This document shows positions 33,335 to 41,984 of a DNA stretch of 64,000 nucleotides, in pieces. The position numbers and the translations under genes are program-made. The stretch is from Streptomyces lincolnensis (lineage in GTDB: Bacteria > Actinomycetota > Actinomycetes > Streptomycetales > Streptomycetaceae), in the NCBI RefSeq assembly GCF_021173675.1, contig NZ_JAIHON010000001.1, positions 1 to 64,000 of the forward strand, given 5' to 3'. Below the pieces are notes generated by a model. It made no database searches, was not told where the DNA came from, and was given only the letters and a program-made list of their open reading frames with translations. Position 1 is the stretch's first letter, and every line of letters begins with the position of its first letter.

Positions 33335-34000
33335 TCACTCCGCTCGTGCGTTCCACAGCTCCCCGAGTTCCGCCCAGTGCGGTGCCGGGCCCGTCAGGGC
33401 GCCGGGTTCGCCGGCTGGCGAGGTGCGCAGTCCGGCGAGGACCATGTCGAGGTAGCGCAGGTGCAGCGCGGTGGCACGCTCACCGGCGACCGGGATGCGC
33501 GCGGTGAGGTGTTCGAGCAGCAAGGGGATGTCGGCGGAGGTGAAGTCGGTGCGCAGCACCCCGGCCCGCTGCGCACCGACCACCAGGTCGTCCAGGGCGG
33601 CCCGGAGCCTGTCGGCCGCGTCGACGATGTCGTCCGTGGCCGGCAGCCGTCCGCCGACGAGAGGCAGGAGTGGACCGCCCGGCTGCTGGGCGGCCAGTAC
33701 GTCCCGCAAGAAGCGTGCGAAGGCGGACCAGGGGTCGGGCGCCTCGGCGAGAGCGGTGCGTGCCTGGGTGACGAGCTGCTCCATCGCCACGATCCGCATG
33801 CGCTGGGCCAGCGACTCCTTGCTGGGGTAGCGGCGGTAGAGGCTGCCCATGCCGATGCCGGCGCGGCGGGCGATCTCGGAGACGGGAGCGTCCCAGCCGC
33901 GCTCGGCGAAGACCTCGCGCGCCGCCTGGAAGAGGCGGGCGTCGTTACGGTCCGCCTCCCGCCTGCGGCCTCGCGGTCTGCCCTCGTACGTGTCACCCAT
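33335..34000 (-). CDS. TetR family transcriptional regulator
   Basis: A 221-aa repressor. The head is LFQAAREVFAERGWDAPVSEIARRAGIGMGSLYRRYPSKESL (residues 23-64), preceded by a basic tail (RPRGRRREADRND). The rest is helical. It is the second gene of an SDR-TetR operon (15 bp gap). An 18-bp perfect palindrome in that operon's promoter is its likely binding site, which would make it autoregulatory. Confidence 0.92.
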   Translation of the reverse strand: MGDTYEGRPRGRRREADRNDARLFQAAREVFAERGWDAPVSEIARRAGIGMGSLYRRYPSKESLAQRMRIVAMEQLVTQARTALAEAPDPWSAFARFLRDVLAAQQPGGPLLPLVGGRLPATDDIVDAADRLRAALDDLVVGAQRAGVLRTDFTSADIPLLLEHLTARIPVAGERATALHLRYLDMVLAGLRTSPAGEPGALTGPAPHWAELGELWNARAE

Positions 34001-34015
34001 GGCACGGATTCTCCC

Positions 34016-34774
34016 TCAGCGGCGGCCCACGCCGTGCCCGCCGTCGACGGTGACGACCGACCCGGTGACGAAACCGGCCTCCGCCCCCACGAGCATCGCG
34101 ATCGCCCCGGCCACGTCCTCCGGTTCCGCGACCCGTCCGAGCGGGGTGTGGTCGGCCAGGAGCCGCTGGAACTCCACCGGCAGCCGGGCGCTGGCCTCGG
34201 TGCGCACGTAGCCGGGCGCCACGACGTTGACGTTGATGCCGAGCGGGCCGGCCTCGTAGGCGACGAACCGGGCGAAGGTGTTCAGCGCGGCCTTGGCGGT
34301 ACCGTGTGCGACCATGCCCACCATGGGCGGGCCGTCGGCCACCGCACTGGAGACGTACACGATCCGGCCCCCGCCCTGGGCCCCCAAGATGGCCAGCGCC
34401 CGCTGGGTGAGGGTGTAGGCGGACGCGAGTTCGTTCGTCACCTTGGTGTGGAAGTCGTCCCAGGACAGGCCGGAGAGCGGGGTCGGGGTGAAGCGGGCAC
34501 CGGCGTTGCAGACCAGGGCGTCCAGGCGCCCGTCGCCCGCCGAGCGGTCCAGCAGTTCGGCCGCCTGGCGGGGGGCGTGCACGTCGGCCTGTATGGCGAA
34601 GGCTTCGCCGCCGTCGGCCTCGATCCGCTTGACCACCTGGTCGGCGGCCTCGCGGTTCGAGAAGTAGTTGACGGCCACGCGGTAGCCCCGGGCGGCCAAC
34701 GCACGCGAGGTGGCCGCCCCGATTCCCCGGCTGCCACCGGTCACCAGGGCCCTCGGCATGCTCGTCGTCTTCAA
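34016..34774 (-). CDS. SDR family oxidoreductase (FabG-like, His in place of catalytic Tyr)
   Basis: A 252-aa SDR with TGGSRGIGAATSRAL, NAG at residue 93 region, YVSSAVADG and the C-terminal GSVVTVDGGHG. At the catalytic position the sequence is HGTAK instead of YxxxK, so the Tyr is replaced by His while Lys is kept. The start is TTG at 34774 with GGAGG five bases upstream. The first ATG (34759) would lie too far from this site. It shares a promoter with the TetR gene. It probably reduces a carbonyl if His can replace Tyr. Confidence 0.86.
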   Translation of the reverse strand: MKTTSMPRALVTGGSRGIGAATSRALAARGYRVAVNYFSNREAADQVVKRIEADGGEAFAIQADVHAPRQAAELLDRSAGDGRLDALVCNAGARFTPTPLSGLSWDDFHTKVTNELASAYTLTQRALAILGAQGGGRIVYVSSAVADGPPMVGMVAHGTAKAALNTFARFVAYEAGPLGINVNVVAPGYVRTEASARLPVEFQRLLADHTPLGRVAEPEDVAGAIAMLVGAEAGFVTGSVVTVDGGHGVGRR

Positions 34775-34820
34775 TGTGTCCTCCGGGTCGGCGGAACGAT
34801 GTGTCCTGCACGAACATATC

Positions 34821-34860
34821 GGAGCGGAGCGCTCCGCTCAAATAGCACGACCGGACCAGT
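34821..34860 (-). promoter_or_regulatory. Promoter with embedded TetR operator
   Basis: On the minus strand TTGAGC (-35) and TATGTT (-10) are 17 bases apart. The spacer is filled by the perfect 18-bp palindrome GAGCGGAGCGCTCCGCTC (34821-34838). A repressor bound here would block RNA polymerase from the SDR-TetR operon. The same region lies upstream of the divergent XRE gene. Confidence 0.68.
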
Positions 34861-34963
34861 GCAGTCGACAAGCAATCCGCCAGGATGCTGCCGTGGGAGT
34901 CAGTGCTGTGAGGGGTAAAGACAGGGCCCCCCAGCGGCGGCACCGGCTCCCTAGGCTGGCTGT

Positions 34964-35836
34964 ATGGACAATCGGGCTGAAGTAAGCGCATTTCTCAAAT
35001 CCCGCCGTGACAAGATCACTCCGGAGCGGGCGGGAATGCCGGTGTACGGGCAGCGCCGGGTACCCGGCCTGCGTCGTGGCGAAGTGGCGATGCTCGCCGG
35101 CGTGAGTGTGGAGTACTACACGCGCATGGAGCGCGGCGATCTCAGCGGGGTCTCGGACAGTGTCCTGGACGCAGTCGCCCAGGCCCTTCGACTGGGTGAC
35201 ACCGAGCGCGATCATCTCTACGCGCTGGCGCGTGCAGCGAACACAAGCCCGGCTCGGGTGCGGCGGCGTCCGAAGAAGACCGTCGTGCGGCCGAGCGTGC
35301 TGCGCATCCTCGAGGGCCTGCACGACCAGCCCGCGTATCTGCGCAACAACCGCATGGACATTCTGGCGGCCAATCCGCTCGGCCGCGCCCTGCACTACCA
35401 GCTGTTCGAGATGGAGCCGCCGAACACCTGCCGGTTCGTCTTCCTCGACCCCCGCGCCACCCGGGTCTACCCGGACTGGGAGCGCGTGGCTCGGGACGGG
35501 GTCGGTGTGCTGCGGGTCGAGGTCGCCAAGAACCCCTACGACAGAGAACTGTCGAACCTGATTGGTGAGCTGTCCACGCGCAGCGACGCCTTCCGCACCA
35601 TGTGGGGCGCGCACGACGTGCACGTCTTCACCGAGGGCGTCAAGCGGTTCCATCATCCGGCGGTGGGCGAGATGGAACTGGTCCACGAGAGCCTGGACCT
35701 GCCCGGTGACGAGGGGTTGTCCATCACCGTCTACAGCGCCGATCCCGGCACCCCGGCCGCCGATGCTCTGAAGCTCCTGGCCAGCTGGGCCGCCGCGCCG
35801 GACCAAGCTGGAACACCGGCCGACATCGAGAGCTGA
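34964..35836 (+). CDS. XRE-type helix-turn-helix regulator (MmyB-like)
   Basis: A 290-aa regulator. The HTH (VPGLRRGEVAMLAGVSVEYYTRMERGD, residues 33-62) is followed by an MmyB-like ligand-binding PAS-type domain (ILAANPLGRALHYQLFE; YPDWERVARD; VHESLDLPGDEGL). This family is common in actinobacteria and often regulates adjacent reductase genes. No Shine-Dalgarno precedes the ATG. It is divergent from the SDR-TetR operon and 340 bp before the MFS gene. Confidence 0.9.
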   Translation: MDNRAEVSAFLKSRRDKITPERAGMPVYGQRRVPGLRRGEVAMLAGVSVEYYTRMERGDLSGVSDSVLDAVAQALRLGDTERDHLYALARAANTSPARVRRRPKKTVVRPSVLRILEGLHDQPAYLRNNRMDILAANPLGRALHYQLFEMEPPNTCRFVFLDPRATRVYPDWERVARDGVGVLRVEVAKNPYDRELSNLIGELSTRSDAFRTMWGAHDVHVFTEGVKRFHHPAVGEMELVHESLDLPGDEGLSITVYSADPGTPAADALKLLASWAAAPDQAGTPADIES

Positions 35837-36176
35837 CGCCAAGCGCCGTCCGTCCGGTGTCAGGACCTGCACCCGCGGGTTTCCCGCCCTGCGGGCAGAT
35901 CACGCCGGTTCCGGTCTGCTCACCAGCGTCACCGTGCGCTCCCAAAAAGAAGCCGAAAGTGATCGTCTCCGCTCCCCGTGCGTCGGACGCACGGCAAGAG
36001 GGGGGCACTGCCGTTACCCCTTACAAGCGTGACTGCCTGCCGGACGCGGCCGCTGATTACCTGGATCGCGGCGGGCCTGAAGGACTCGGCCCGCGACCCA
36101 TCGGCGCGCATGCCGCTTTGCCGGAACACCTTCGGATGACGGGGGTCCGCGCCAACCTGTCTTGAAAGGAATCTCA
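35837..36176. other. 340-bp leader of the MFS gene with repeat copy 1
   Basis: It contains a tight inverted repeat CCGTGCGTC-G-GACGCACGG (35976-35994), which may terminate the XRE gene, then repeat copy 1 (36001-36080), then GAAAGGA (36164-36170) as the MFS ribosome site. No gene is supported. Confidence 0.5.
36001..36080 (+). repeat. 80-bp leader repeat, copy 1
   Basis: It aligns without gaps to 37612-37691 at 62 of 80 positions by eye. The first 20 bases are nearly identical (GGGGGCACTGCCGTTACCCC here, GGGGTCACTGCCGTTACCCC there) and partly palindromic. It ends 96 bp before the MFS start. Confidence 0.65.
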
Positions 36177-37430
36177 GTGAGTTCCCCTTCGTCCACGAAA
36201 CCGGACACCTCGGCCGCCGCACCGCTCACGGCCGACGACGGCACGTCCGTGGCTGCCGGGAAGGTCAAGCTGCCGCCGGTGGTGTGGCTGATGGGCGGCA
36301 TCACCTTCATCATGGGCACCAGCGAGTTCGTCGTCTCCGGTCTGCTGCCGGAGATCTCCGACGCCCTGAACGTCAGCGTGTCCAGCGCCGGGATGCTCAT
36401 CACCGCCTTCGCCATTGGCATGACGATCGGCGCTCCCCTGATGGCGATCGCGACCCAGCGCTTGCCGCGCCGTTCGGCCCTCATAGCCGCGCTGCTGGTC
36501 TTCGCCGCAGGCCACGTCCTCAGCGCGCTCAGCCCCAACCTGAACCTCGCGATCGTCGGCCGGATCGCCGCCGCGCTGGGCCACGGCACCTTCTGGGCCG
36601 TGGGCGCCGTGATCGCCACCGCCGCGGCCGGCCCCGCCGCCAGCACCCGCGCCACGGGCGTGATGGTCGGCGGCATCACGCTCGCCAACATCATCGGCGT
36701 CCCCCTGGGTACGGCAGCCGGCCAGCTGGGCGGCTGGCAGACCCCCTACTGGATGCTCGCCGCACTCTCTGTGGCCGCCGCGGCCGTGATCGCCCGCCGT
36801 ATCCCGGCCGACACCACCCGCGCCGACAGCTCCGTGCGCGCCGAGGTGGCCGCGCTCAAGCAGCCCCGGCTGTGGCTGGTCTACCTGTCCATCGCCCTGC
36901 TCCAGGCCGGCATCATGGGCGCCTACAGCTACGTCGCCCCCCTGCTGACCGACCGCGCCCACCTGGCGAGCTCGGCGGTACCGCTGGCGATGCTCGGCTT
37001 CGGCATCGGCGCCCTGTCCGGCACGATGGTCGGCGGCCGCCTCGGTGACCGGCGGCCCTACGGCACGCTCATCCCGACCGCCGCCCTGACCACCGCAGCT
37101 CTGGGCGCGATCACCCTGTGGGCGACCAACAGCGTCGTGGCCGTCGTCCTGATCATGCTGCTCGGTGCCGCCGGCTTCGCCGGCAACCCGATCGTGGTCG
37201 GTCAGGTCGTCAAGATCGCCGGACAGGGCCGGTCCCTGCCGGTAGCCGTGGCCACCTCGGCCTTCCAGATCGGTATCGCCACGGGCTCCTGGCTCGGTGG
37301 TGTCGCCCTGAATTCCAGCCTGGACCTGAAGGGCCCGTCTCTGACCGGCTTCGCCTTCGCCCTGGTGGCTCTGCTGCCCCTCGGCCTGCTGGCCGCCTCC
37401 CAGCGCAAGGCGGAGGCAGCGCGGAGCTGA
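36177..37430 (+). CDS. MFS transporter (DHA1-type drug/metabolite exporter)
   Basis: A 417-aa 12-helix transporter. An N-terminal Pro/Ala-rich tail is followed by VVWLMGGITFIMGTSEFVVSGLLPEIS (TM1). Further helices occur in regular spacing, with the motif-A region in the loop after TM2 (TQRLPRRSALI) and GGRLGDRRPYGTL in the second half. It resembles Cmx/AraJ-like exporters. The GTG at 36177 with GAAAGGA six bases upstream is chosen over TTG at 36162. A partial second copy of its 3' end lies downstream (37721-37803). Confidence 0.9.
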   Translation: MSSPSSTKPDTSAAAPLTADDGTSVAAGKVKLPPVVWLMGGITFIMGTSEFVVSGLLPEISDALNVSVSSAGMLITAFAIGMTIGAPLMAIATQRLPRRSALIAALLVFAAGHVLSALSPNLNLAIVGRIAAALGHGTFWAVGAVIATAAAGPAASTRATGVMVGGITLANIIGVPLGTAAGQLGGWQTPYWMLAALSVAAAAVIARRIPADTTRADSSVRAEVAALKQPRLWLVYLSIALLQAGIMGAYSYVAPLLTDRAHLASSAVPLAMLGFGIGALSGTMVGGRLGDRRPYGTLIPTAALTTAALGAITLWATNSVVAVVLIMLLGAAGFAGNPIVVGQVVKIAGQGRSLPVAVATSAFQIGIATGSWLGGVALNSSLDLKGPSLTGFAFALVALLPLGLLAASQRKAEAARS

Positions 37431-37874
37431 CCCTTCCCGGGGGATGTCGGCTCCTCCCGCACGCGTTCGACACCTCCCATCCCAAACATCACGTACGCGA
37501 CTGCTGGAGACGACCGTGGAAGTCCGTCTGCTCGGCCGGCCCGGACTGTCCGTCAGCAGGATGCGCCTGCCTGCATTGGCTCACCGGTACGCCACGCGGC
37601 TCCGGCGCGAGGGGGTCACTGCCGTTACCCCCAAAGAGCGTGCCTGTCAGCGGGACGCGGGAGCTGATTTCGTGGATATCGGCGGCTCTGGACAACTCCG
37701 CCCGCGCCTCCTCTGCCGTTGCGCCCAGGCCCTGCTGCCTCTCGGCCTGCCGGCCGCCCCGCGGCACACGGCGGAATGAGCGCGGAAATGAGCGCGGAGT
37801 TGACACCGCATGGGAAGGCCGGTCCTTCCCGCCCGGCATCCGACACCTTGGCTCCCAGAAATGAAAGGAAGCGC
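37431..37874 (+). pseudogene. Remnant of a second leader-plus-MFS unit
   Basis: This gap contains leader repeat copy 2 (37612-37691) and then, at 37721-37803, a frame ending AQALLPLGLPAAPRHTAE-stop. That parallels the end of the MFS protein (ALVALLPLGLLAASQRKAEAARS), and the DNA matches well (CTGCTGCC.CTCGGCCTG). The order leader-then-3' end, with nearly all coding sequence missing, indicates an ancient tandem duplication followed by deletion. The remaining bases hold the aldo/keto reductase promoter and its GAAAGGA site. Confidence 0.6.
37612..37691 (+). repeat. 80-bp leader repeat, copy 2
   Basis: The second copy of the element at 36001-36080, 184 bp before the aldo/keto reductase ATG. The 20-base core GGGGTCACTGCCGTTACCCC has GGGGT/ACCCC arms, as expected for an operator. 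Confidence 0.65.
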
Positions 37875-38843
37875 ATGCGTACGACGACACTGGGCCCCGG
37901 CGGCCCCGAGGTGGGCGTGATCGGCCTGGGCTGCATGGGCATGAGCTACGCCTACGACATGGCCGCGGCTCGCGACGAGGACACGTACGTCTCGGTGATA
38001 CGCACGGCGCTGGATCTGGGCATAACCCTGATCGACACCGCCGATGTGTACGGACCCTTCACCAACGAGGAACTCGTCGGCCGGGCCCTGTCAGGCGGCC
38101 ACCGCGACCGGGCGGTCCTGGCCACAAAGGTCGGCGCCCTGTCCCGCGACGAAGCAGGCAACCCGGTCCGCGCCGAGAACGGCCGCCCGGAGCACATCCG
38201 CCGCTCCATCGACGAGAGCCTGCAACGCCTGGGCACCGACCACGTCGACCTCTACCAGTTGCACCGGGTCGACCCCCAGGTGCCGATCGAGGAAAGCGTC
38301 GGCGCCCTGGCCGAGACGGTCACCGCCGGCAAGGCCCGCGCGATCGGCCTGTCCGAGGTGGACGTCGAACAGATCAAACGCGCTCAGACGGTGCACCCGA
38401 TCGCCACGGTGCAGTGCGAGCTGTCGCTGTGGACGAGGGACTGGATGCAAGACGTGCTGCCCTACTGCCAGGAACAGAACATCGCCTTCCTGCCCTACTC
38501 CCCCCTGGGCAGGGGCTTCCTCACCGGACGCTTCACCTCGGTGGACGACCTGCCCCAGGAGGACGTCCGCCGCCGGATGCCGCGCTTCCAGCAGGACGCC
38601 CTCCAGCAGAACCTCGCCCTCGTCGGCCGGGTGCGCGAGATCGCCGAGCGGAACGGCGCCGCCCCGGCCCAGGTCGCCCTCGCCTGGGTCCTGGCCCAGG
38701 GCCGGTACGTCATCCCGATCCCCGGCACCAAGACCCCGAAGTACCTGCTGGACAACGCCGGCGCCGCCGACATCCAGCTCAGCGAGGCCGACCTCGCCGC
38801 ACTCAACGCCCTGCCCGCCCCACACGGCGGCCGGGGCAACTGA
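37875..38843 (+). CDS. Aldo/keto reductase
   Basis: A 322-aa (beta/alpha)8 NADPH-dependent reductase (YajO/AKR13-like). The catalytic tetrad is visible in DTADVYGPFTNEE (Asp, Tyr), ATKVG (Lys) and YQLHRVD (His). The NADPH-binding end is IPIPGTKTPKYLLDNAGA. The ATG at 37875 has GAAAGGAAG upstream. It starts a run of three reductases and one hydrolase, all on the plus strand. A general carbonyl detoxification role is likely. Confidence 0.93.
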   Translation: MRTTTLGPGGPEVGVIGLGCMGMSYAYDMAAARDEDTYVSVIRTALDLGITLIDTADVYGPFTNEELVGRALSGGHRDRAVLATKVGALSRDEAGNPVRAENGRPEHIRRSIDESLQRLGTDHVDLYQLHRVDPQVPIEESVGALAETVTAGKARAIGLSEVDVEQIKRAQTVHPIATVQCELSLWTRDWMQDVLPYCQEQNIAFLPYSPLGRGFLTGRFTSVDDLPQEDVRRRMPRFQQDALQQNLALVGRVREIAERNGAAPAQVALAWVLAQGRYVIPIPGTKTPKYLLDNAGAADIQLSEADLAALNALPAPHGGRGN

Positions 38844-38889
38844 CCACCCCTACCCAGCCCACTCCCATCGACATCGAAAAGGCATCACT

Positions 38890-39669
38890 GTGAAGATTGA
38901 AAACACGACCGTCAAGGGCGTGTTCATCGAATACGCGCTCTCCGAAAGCAGCCCCTCAGCCGCGCCCATCGTCTTCGTGCACGGCGGCGGCCAGGGCAGC
39001 TGGGTGTGGGAGAACTACCTCCCCTTCTTCGCCGCGACCGGCCGGGACTGCTACGCCTTCAGCTGGTACAACCACCACCGCTCCCATGAGCTGCCAGATG
39101 AGCAGTTCGCGGCCCGCTCCATGGCCGAGACCGTGGAAGAGCTGGAGATCGTGGTCGACCACATCGGACAGGTACCCGTCCTGGTGACCCACAGCATGGG
39201 CGCACTCGTCGGACAGAAGTACGCCGAGAAGCGCCCAGTCGTCGCCGAGGTGCACATCACGCCCGCCATCTGCGCCGAAGTCGGTCTCCACCCGGAGCGG
39301 GAGCTCGATCTGTCGAAGCCGGTCGGCATCGGCTCGTTCGAGGAGGAGTGGCCTCGTGTGCTCGCGGGGTGTTCGGAAGAGGACGCCCGCCGGTACTACG
39401 CCCTGCTGTCCAGGGAATCGGCCCTCGCCATCCAGGAGACCATCTCCACCTCCTTCAGCGTGGACCGCACGCGCATCGGCGGCCCGTCCCTGGTCATCGC
39501 GGCAGAAAACGACGTCGTCGTCCCCGCCGAAGCGATCCGCCGCAGCGCCGCCTACTTCGGCTCCGACTACCTCTTCCTTCCCGGCCGCACCCACAACGTG
39601 CTCCTCGAACCCGGCTGGCGCGAGACGGCCCAGCGCATCCACACCTGGCTGGAACGCCAGACCTGGTAG
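38890..39669 (+). CDS. Alpha/beta hydrolase
   Basis: A 259-aa alpha/beta-hydrolase with oxyanion motif HGGGQGSW, nucleophile Ser102 (THSMGALVG), acid in AAENDVVVP (about residue 205) and His in [12 protein letters not shown] (about residue 237). No signal peptide is present. The GTG start has AAAAGG upstream. It lies between two aldo/keto reductases with short gaps, so it is probably cotranscribed. It could be an esterase or lactonase; the substrate is unknown. Confidence 0.87.
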   Translation: MKIENTTVKGVFIEYALSESSPSAAPIVFVHGGGQGSWVWENYLPFFAATGRDCYAFSWYNHHRSHELPDEQFAARSMAETVEELEIVVDHIGQVPVLVTHSMGALVGQKYAEKRPVVAEVHITPAICAEVGLHPERELDLSKPVGIGSFEEEWPRVLAGCSEEDARRYYALLSRESALAIQETISTSFSVDRTRIGGPSLVIAAENDVVVPAEAIRRSAAYFGSDYLFLPGRTHNVLLEPGWRETAQRIHTWLERQTW

Positions 39670-39776
39670 AAGCCGGACGGCCTGCCGTCAGTGCCCAGGC
39701 CGGCAGCAGCTTCGCTGCCCCACCGGCTGCTGCCCAGCCGACATCCCCCCACCGTCAGAAAGCGGAGGCTTCACCC

Positions 39777-40637
39777 ATGACGATCAAGGTGCCGCAGGTC
39801 GCCCTCAACAACGGCGTGCACATGCCGATCCTCGGCTTCGGCGTCTTCCAGATCCCCGAGGAGCAGACCCAGCAGGCGGTCGAGGCCGCGCTCGAAGCCG
39901 GCTACCGCCTCATCGACACCGCCGCCGGCTACGAGAACGAGCGCGCTGTGGGCCGTGCGATCGCCGCCAGCGGCATTCCCCGCGACGAACTGTTCGTCAC
40001 CACGAAGTTGTGGGTTCAGGACTACGGTGAGGAGAGCGCCAAGCGTGCCTTCGACCGCTCGCTCGACCGCCTGGGCCTCGACTACCTCGACCTGTACCTG
40101 ATCCACCAGCCCTTCGGCGACTACTACGGATCATGGCGGGCCATGGAGGCTCTCAACCAGGACGGCCGCAGCCGGGCGATCGGGGTCAGCAACTTCTACC
40201 CCGACCGGCTCGCCGACCTCATCACACACAACGAGATCGTCCCCGCGGTCAACCAGATCGAGACGCACGTCTTCTTCCAGCGCAGCGCCGACCAGGACCT
40301 GATGCGCAAGTACGGTGTCCGGCATGAGTCCTGGGGACCGCTCGCCGAAGGCGGCCAGGGCTTCTTCGACAACCCTGTGCTCGTCGACGTCGCCCGCGCC
40401 CACGACAAGACCGTCGCCCAGATCGCCCTTCGCTGGCTCGTCCAGCGCGACATCGTCGTGATCCCGAAGTCGGTACGGCCCGAGCGCATGACCGAGAACC
40501 TCGACGTCTTCGACTTCGAGCTCACCGCCGACGAGCTGGACCGCATCGCCGGCCTGGACACCGGCCGCAGCGACATCTTCGATCACCACGACCCGGAAAG
40601 GGTCGTCTGGCTCGGCGGCGTGCGGTTCGACACCTGA
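39777..40637 (+). CDS. Aldo/keto reductase (AKR5-like, 2,5-diketo-D-gluconate reductase type)
   Basis: A 286-aa reductase. It has [28 protein letters not shown] (Asp, Tyr), TTKLW (Lys), [13 protein letters not shown] (His) and the C-terminal [19 protein letters not shown] that binds the NADPH phosphate. GCGGAGG lies 8 bases before the ATG. It reduces aldehydes or diketones. It is followed by a strong hairpin, which probably ends the reductase-hydrolase-reductase transcript. Confidence 0.93.
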   Translation: MTIKVPQVALNNGVHMPILGFGVFQIPEEQTQQAVEAALEAGYRLIDTAAGYENERAVGRAIAASGIPRDELFVTTKLWVQDYGEESAKRAFDRSLDRLGLDYLDLYLIHQPFGDYYGSWRAMEALNQDGRSRAIGVSNFYPDRLADLITHNEIVPAVNQIETHVFFQRSADQDLMRKYGVRHESWGPLAEGGQGFFDNPVLVDVARAHDKTVAQIALRWLVQRDIVVIPKSVRPERMTENLDVFDFELTADELDRIAGLDTGRSDIFDHHDPERVVWLGGVRFDT

Positions 40638-40684
40638 TGCCGCACCGCGTCGCACTCACCTGATCCTCCCACGCACAGTCAGTT

Positions 40685-40710
40685 CCCCGGCCGCCGACGG
40701 CCGGCCGGGG
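40685..40710 (+). terminator. Hairpin terminator after the second aldo/keto reductase
   Basis: CCCCGGCCG (40685-40693) pairs with CGGCCGGGG (40702-40710) around an 8-base loop, about 50 bp after the stop codon. It is GC-rich with no T-tract. Confidence 0.6.
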
Positions 40711-40779
40711 TATCACCCGGCATGGAGTCTCAGGGCACCGCTGTGTCGTCCTCCAGCCGCTTCCACGGAAAGCAGCACC

Positions 40780-41772
40780 ATGCGCATTCGCTTCGCTCAC
40801 ATCGCGGCAGTCTCCGCTCTGGCGGCTGTCCTCGTCGCGGCCCCGTCCGCGTCCGCCACCAACGGAAAGTACGGTCTTCAGCCGATCATCACTCAGGTGA
40901 AGACGGCGGTCAGGTTCGACTTCGCCTCAGGCGACTCGCCCGAGAACATCAACGTCAACCCTGACCGCTCCCTGACGGTGTCCATGCTGGGTGTGCCCGC
41001 GAACAAGCCGCCGAAGCTGGTACGGATCGCGCCTTCCGGGCAGCGCACTACCCTCGTCACCGGGCATCTGGGCGATCAGATCACCGGTAACACCCGTGGC
41101 AGCGACGGCACGGTCTACTACAACGTGGACTCCGACGACGCCGCCCGTAACGGCGTCTGGAAGCTGCCTGCCCACGGCCGTCCCGAGCGTCTGGCCGCCC
41201 TGCCCGACGGCCTGCCCAACGGCCTGGCCATCGATGCGGCCGACCGTACCCTCTACGCCGCCGACAGCTACAACGGAACGGTGTGGGCCGTGCCCGCCTC
41301 CGGCGGGCAGCCGAAGATCTGGAAGAGCGGCCCGGCGCTCGCGGCCGACCCCGACGGCTCCCTGCCGCTGGGCGTCAACGGCGTCCGCTTCCACAAGGGC
41401 GCCGTGTGGGTGAGCAACTACAGCCAGGGCACCCTGCTCAGGATCCCGGTCGCCGCCCACGGAGCCCCCGGCCGCGTCCACACCGTCGCCGACGACATCC
41501 CCGACCTCGACGACTTCGCCTTCCTCAACAACCACTCTGACATCGTCTTCGCCGCGCAGAACGACCCGACCGACCGGGTCACCGTCGTGCGCCCGAACGG
41601 AACCACCCAGACCGCCCTCACCGTCGACGACGGCCTCGCCTCCCCCACCACCACCGCCGTAAGCGGCAACCATCTGTACATCGCCGACGCCGGGTTCAAG
41701 GCACCCCACGACGCGAAGCTGCAGCGCGGAACCATCAACCTCAAGGCCCTCACCGGGCACTCCCACCACTGA
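40780..41772 (+). CDS. Secreted beta-propeller protein (SMP-30/gluconolactonase-like)
   Basis: A 330-aa exported protein. A Sec signal peptide (MRIRFAHIAAVSALAAVLVAAPSASA) has a probable cleavage site after ASA at residue 27. Repeated propeller strands follow (NGLAIDAADRTLYAADSYNGTVWAVP; LPLGVNGVRFHKGAVWVSNY; LYIADAG). Such folds include lactonases and sugar-binding proteins of the cell surface. No lipobox or anchor is present. It has its own promoter region between a terminator and the gene. Enzymatic activity is not shown. Confidence 0.82.
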   Translation: MRIRFAHIAAVSALAAVLVAAPSASATNGKYGLQPIITQVKTAVRFDFASGDSPENINVNPDRSLTVSMLGVPANKPPKLVRIAPSGQRTTLVTGHLGDQITGNTRGSDGTVYYNVDSDDAARNGVWKLPAHGRPERLAALPDGLPNGLAIDAADRTLYAADSYNGTVWAVPASGGQPKIWKSGPALAADPDGSLPLGVNGVRFHKGAVWVSNYSQGTLLRIPVAAHGAPGRVHTVADDIPDLDDFAFLNNHSDIVFAAQNDPTDRVTVVRPNGTTQTALTVDDGLASPTTTAVSGNHLYIADAGFKAPHDAKLQRGTINLKALTGHSHH

Positions 41773-41984
41773 GCGGCCCGTAAAGTCCGGCGATCCTTCG
41801 AACGGACTCGCGGCAGACACGCGAAGGCAATGACCTCCGGCTCGTTCGGGGGACGGTGACACCGCCCCCCGAACCGTACAAGCCGCACGCCACCTCGGGG
41901 TGACGCCGTAAACCGTTCCGTCGTCCCGAGCCCGCCGCAACTGTCCCCCACCGCGGCGTGAGCCGCGCAACGCCAAGGAGTCCC

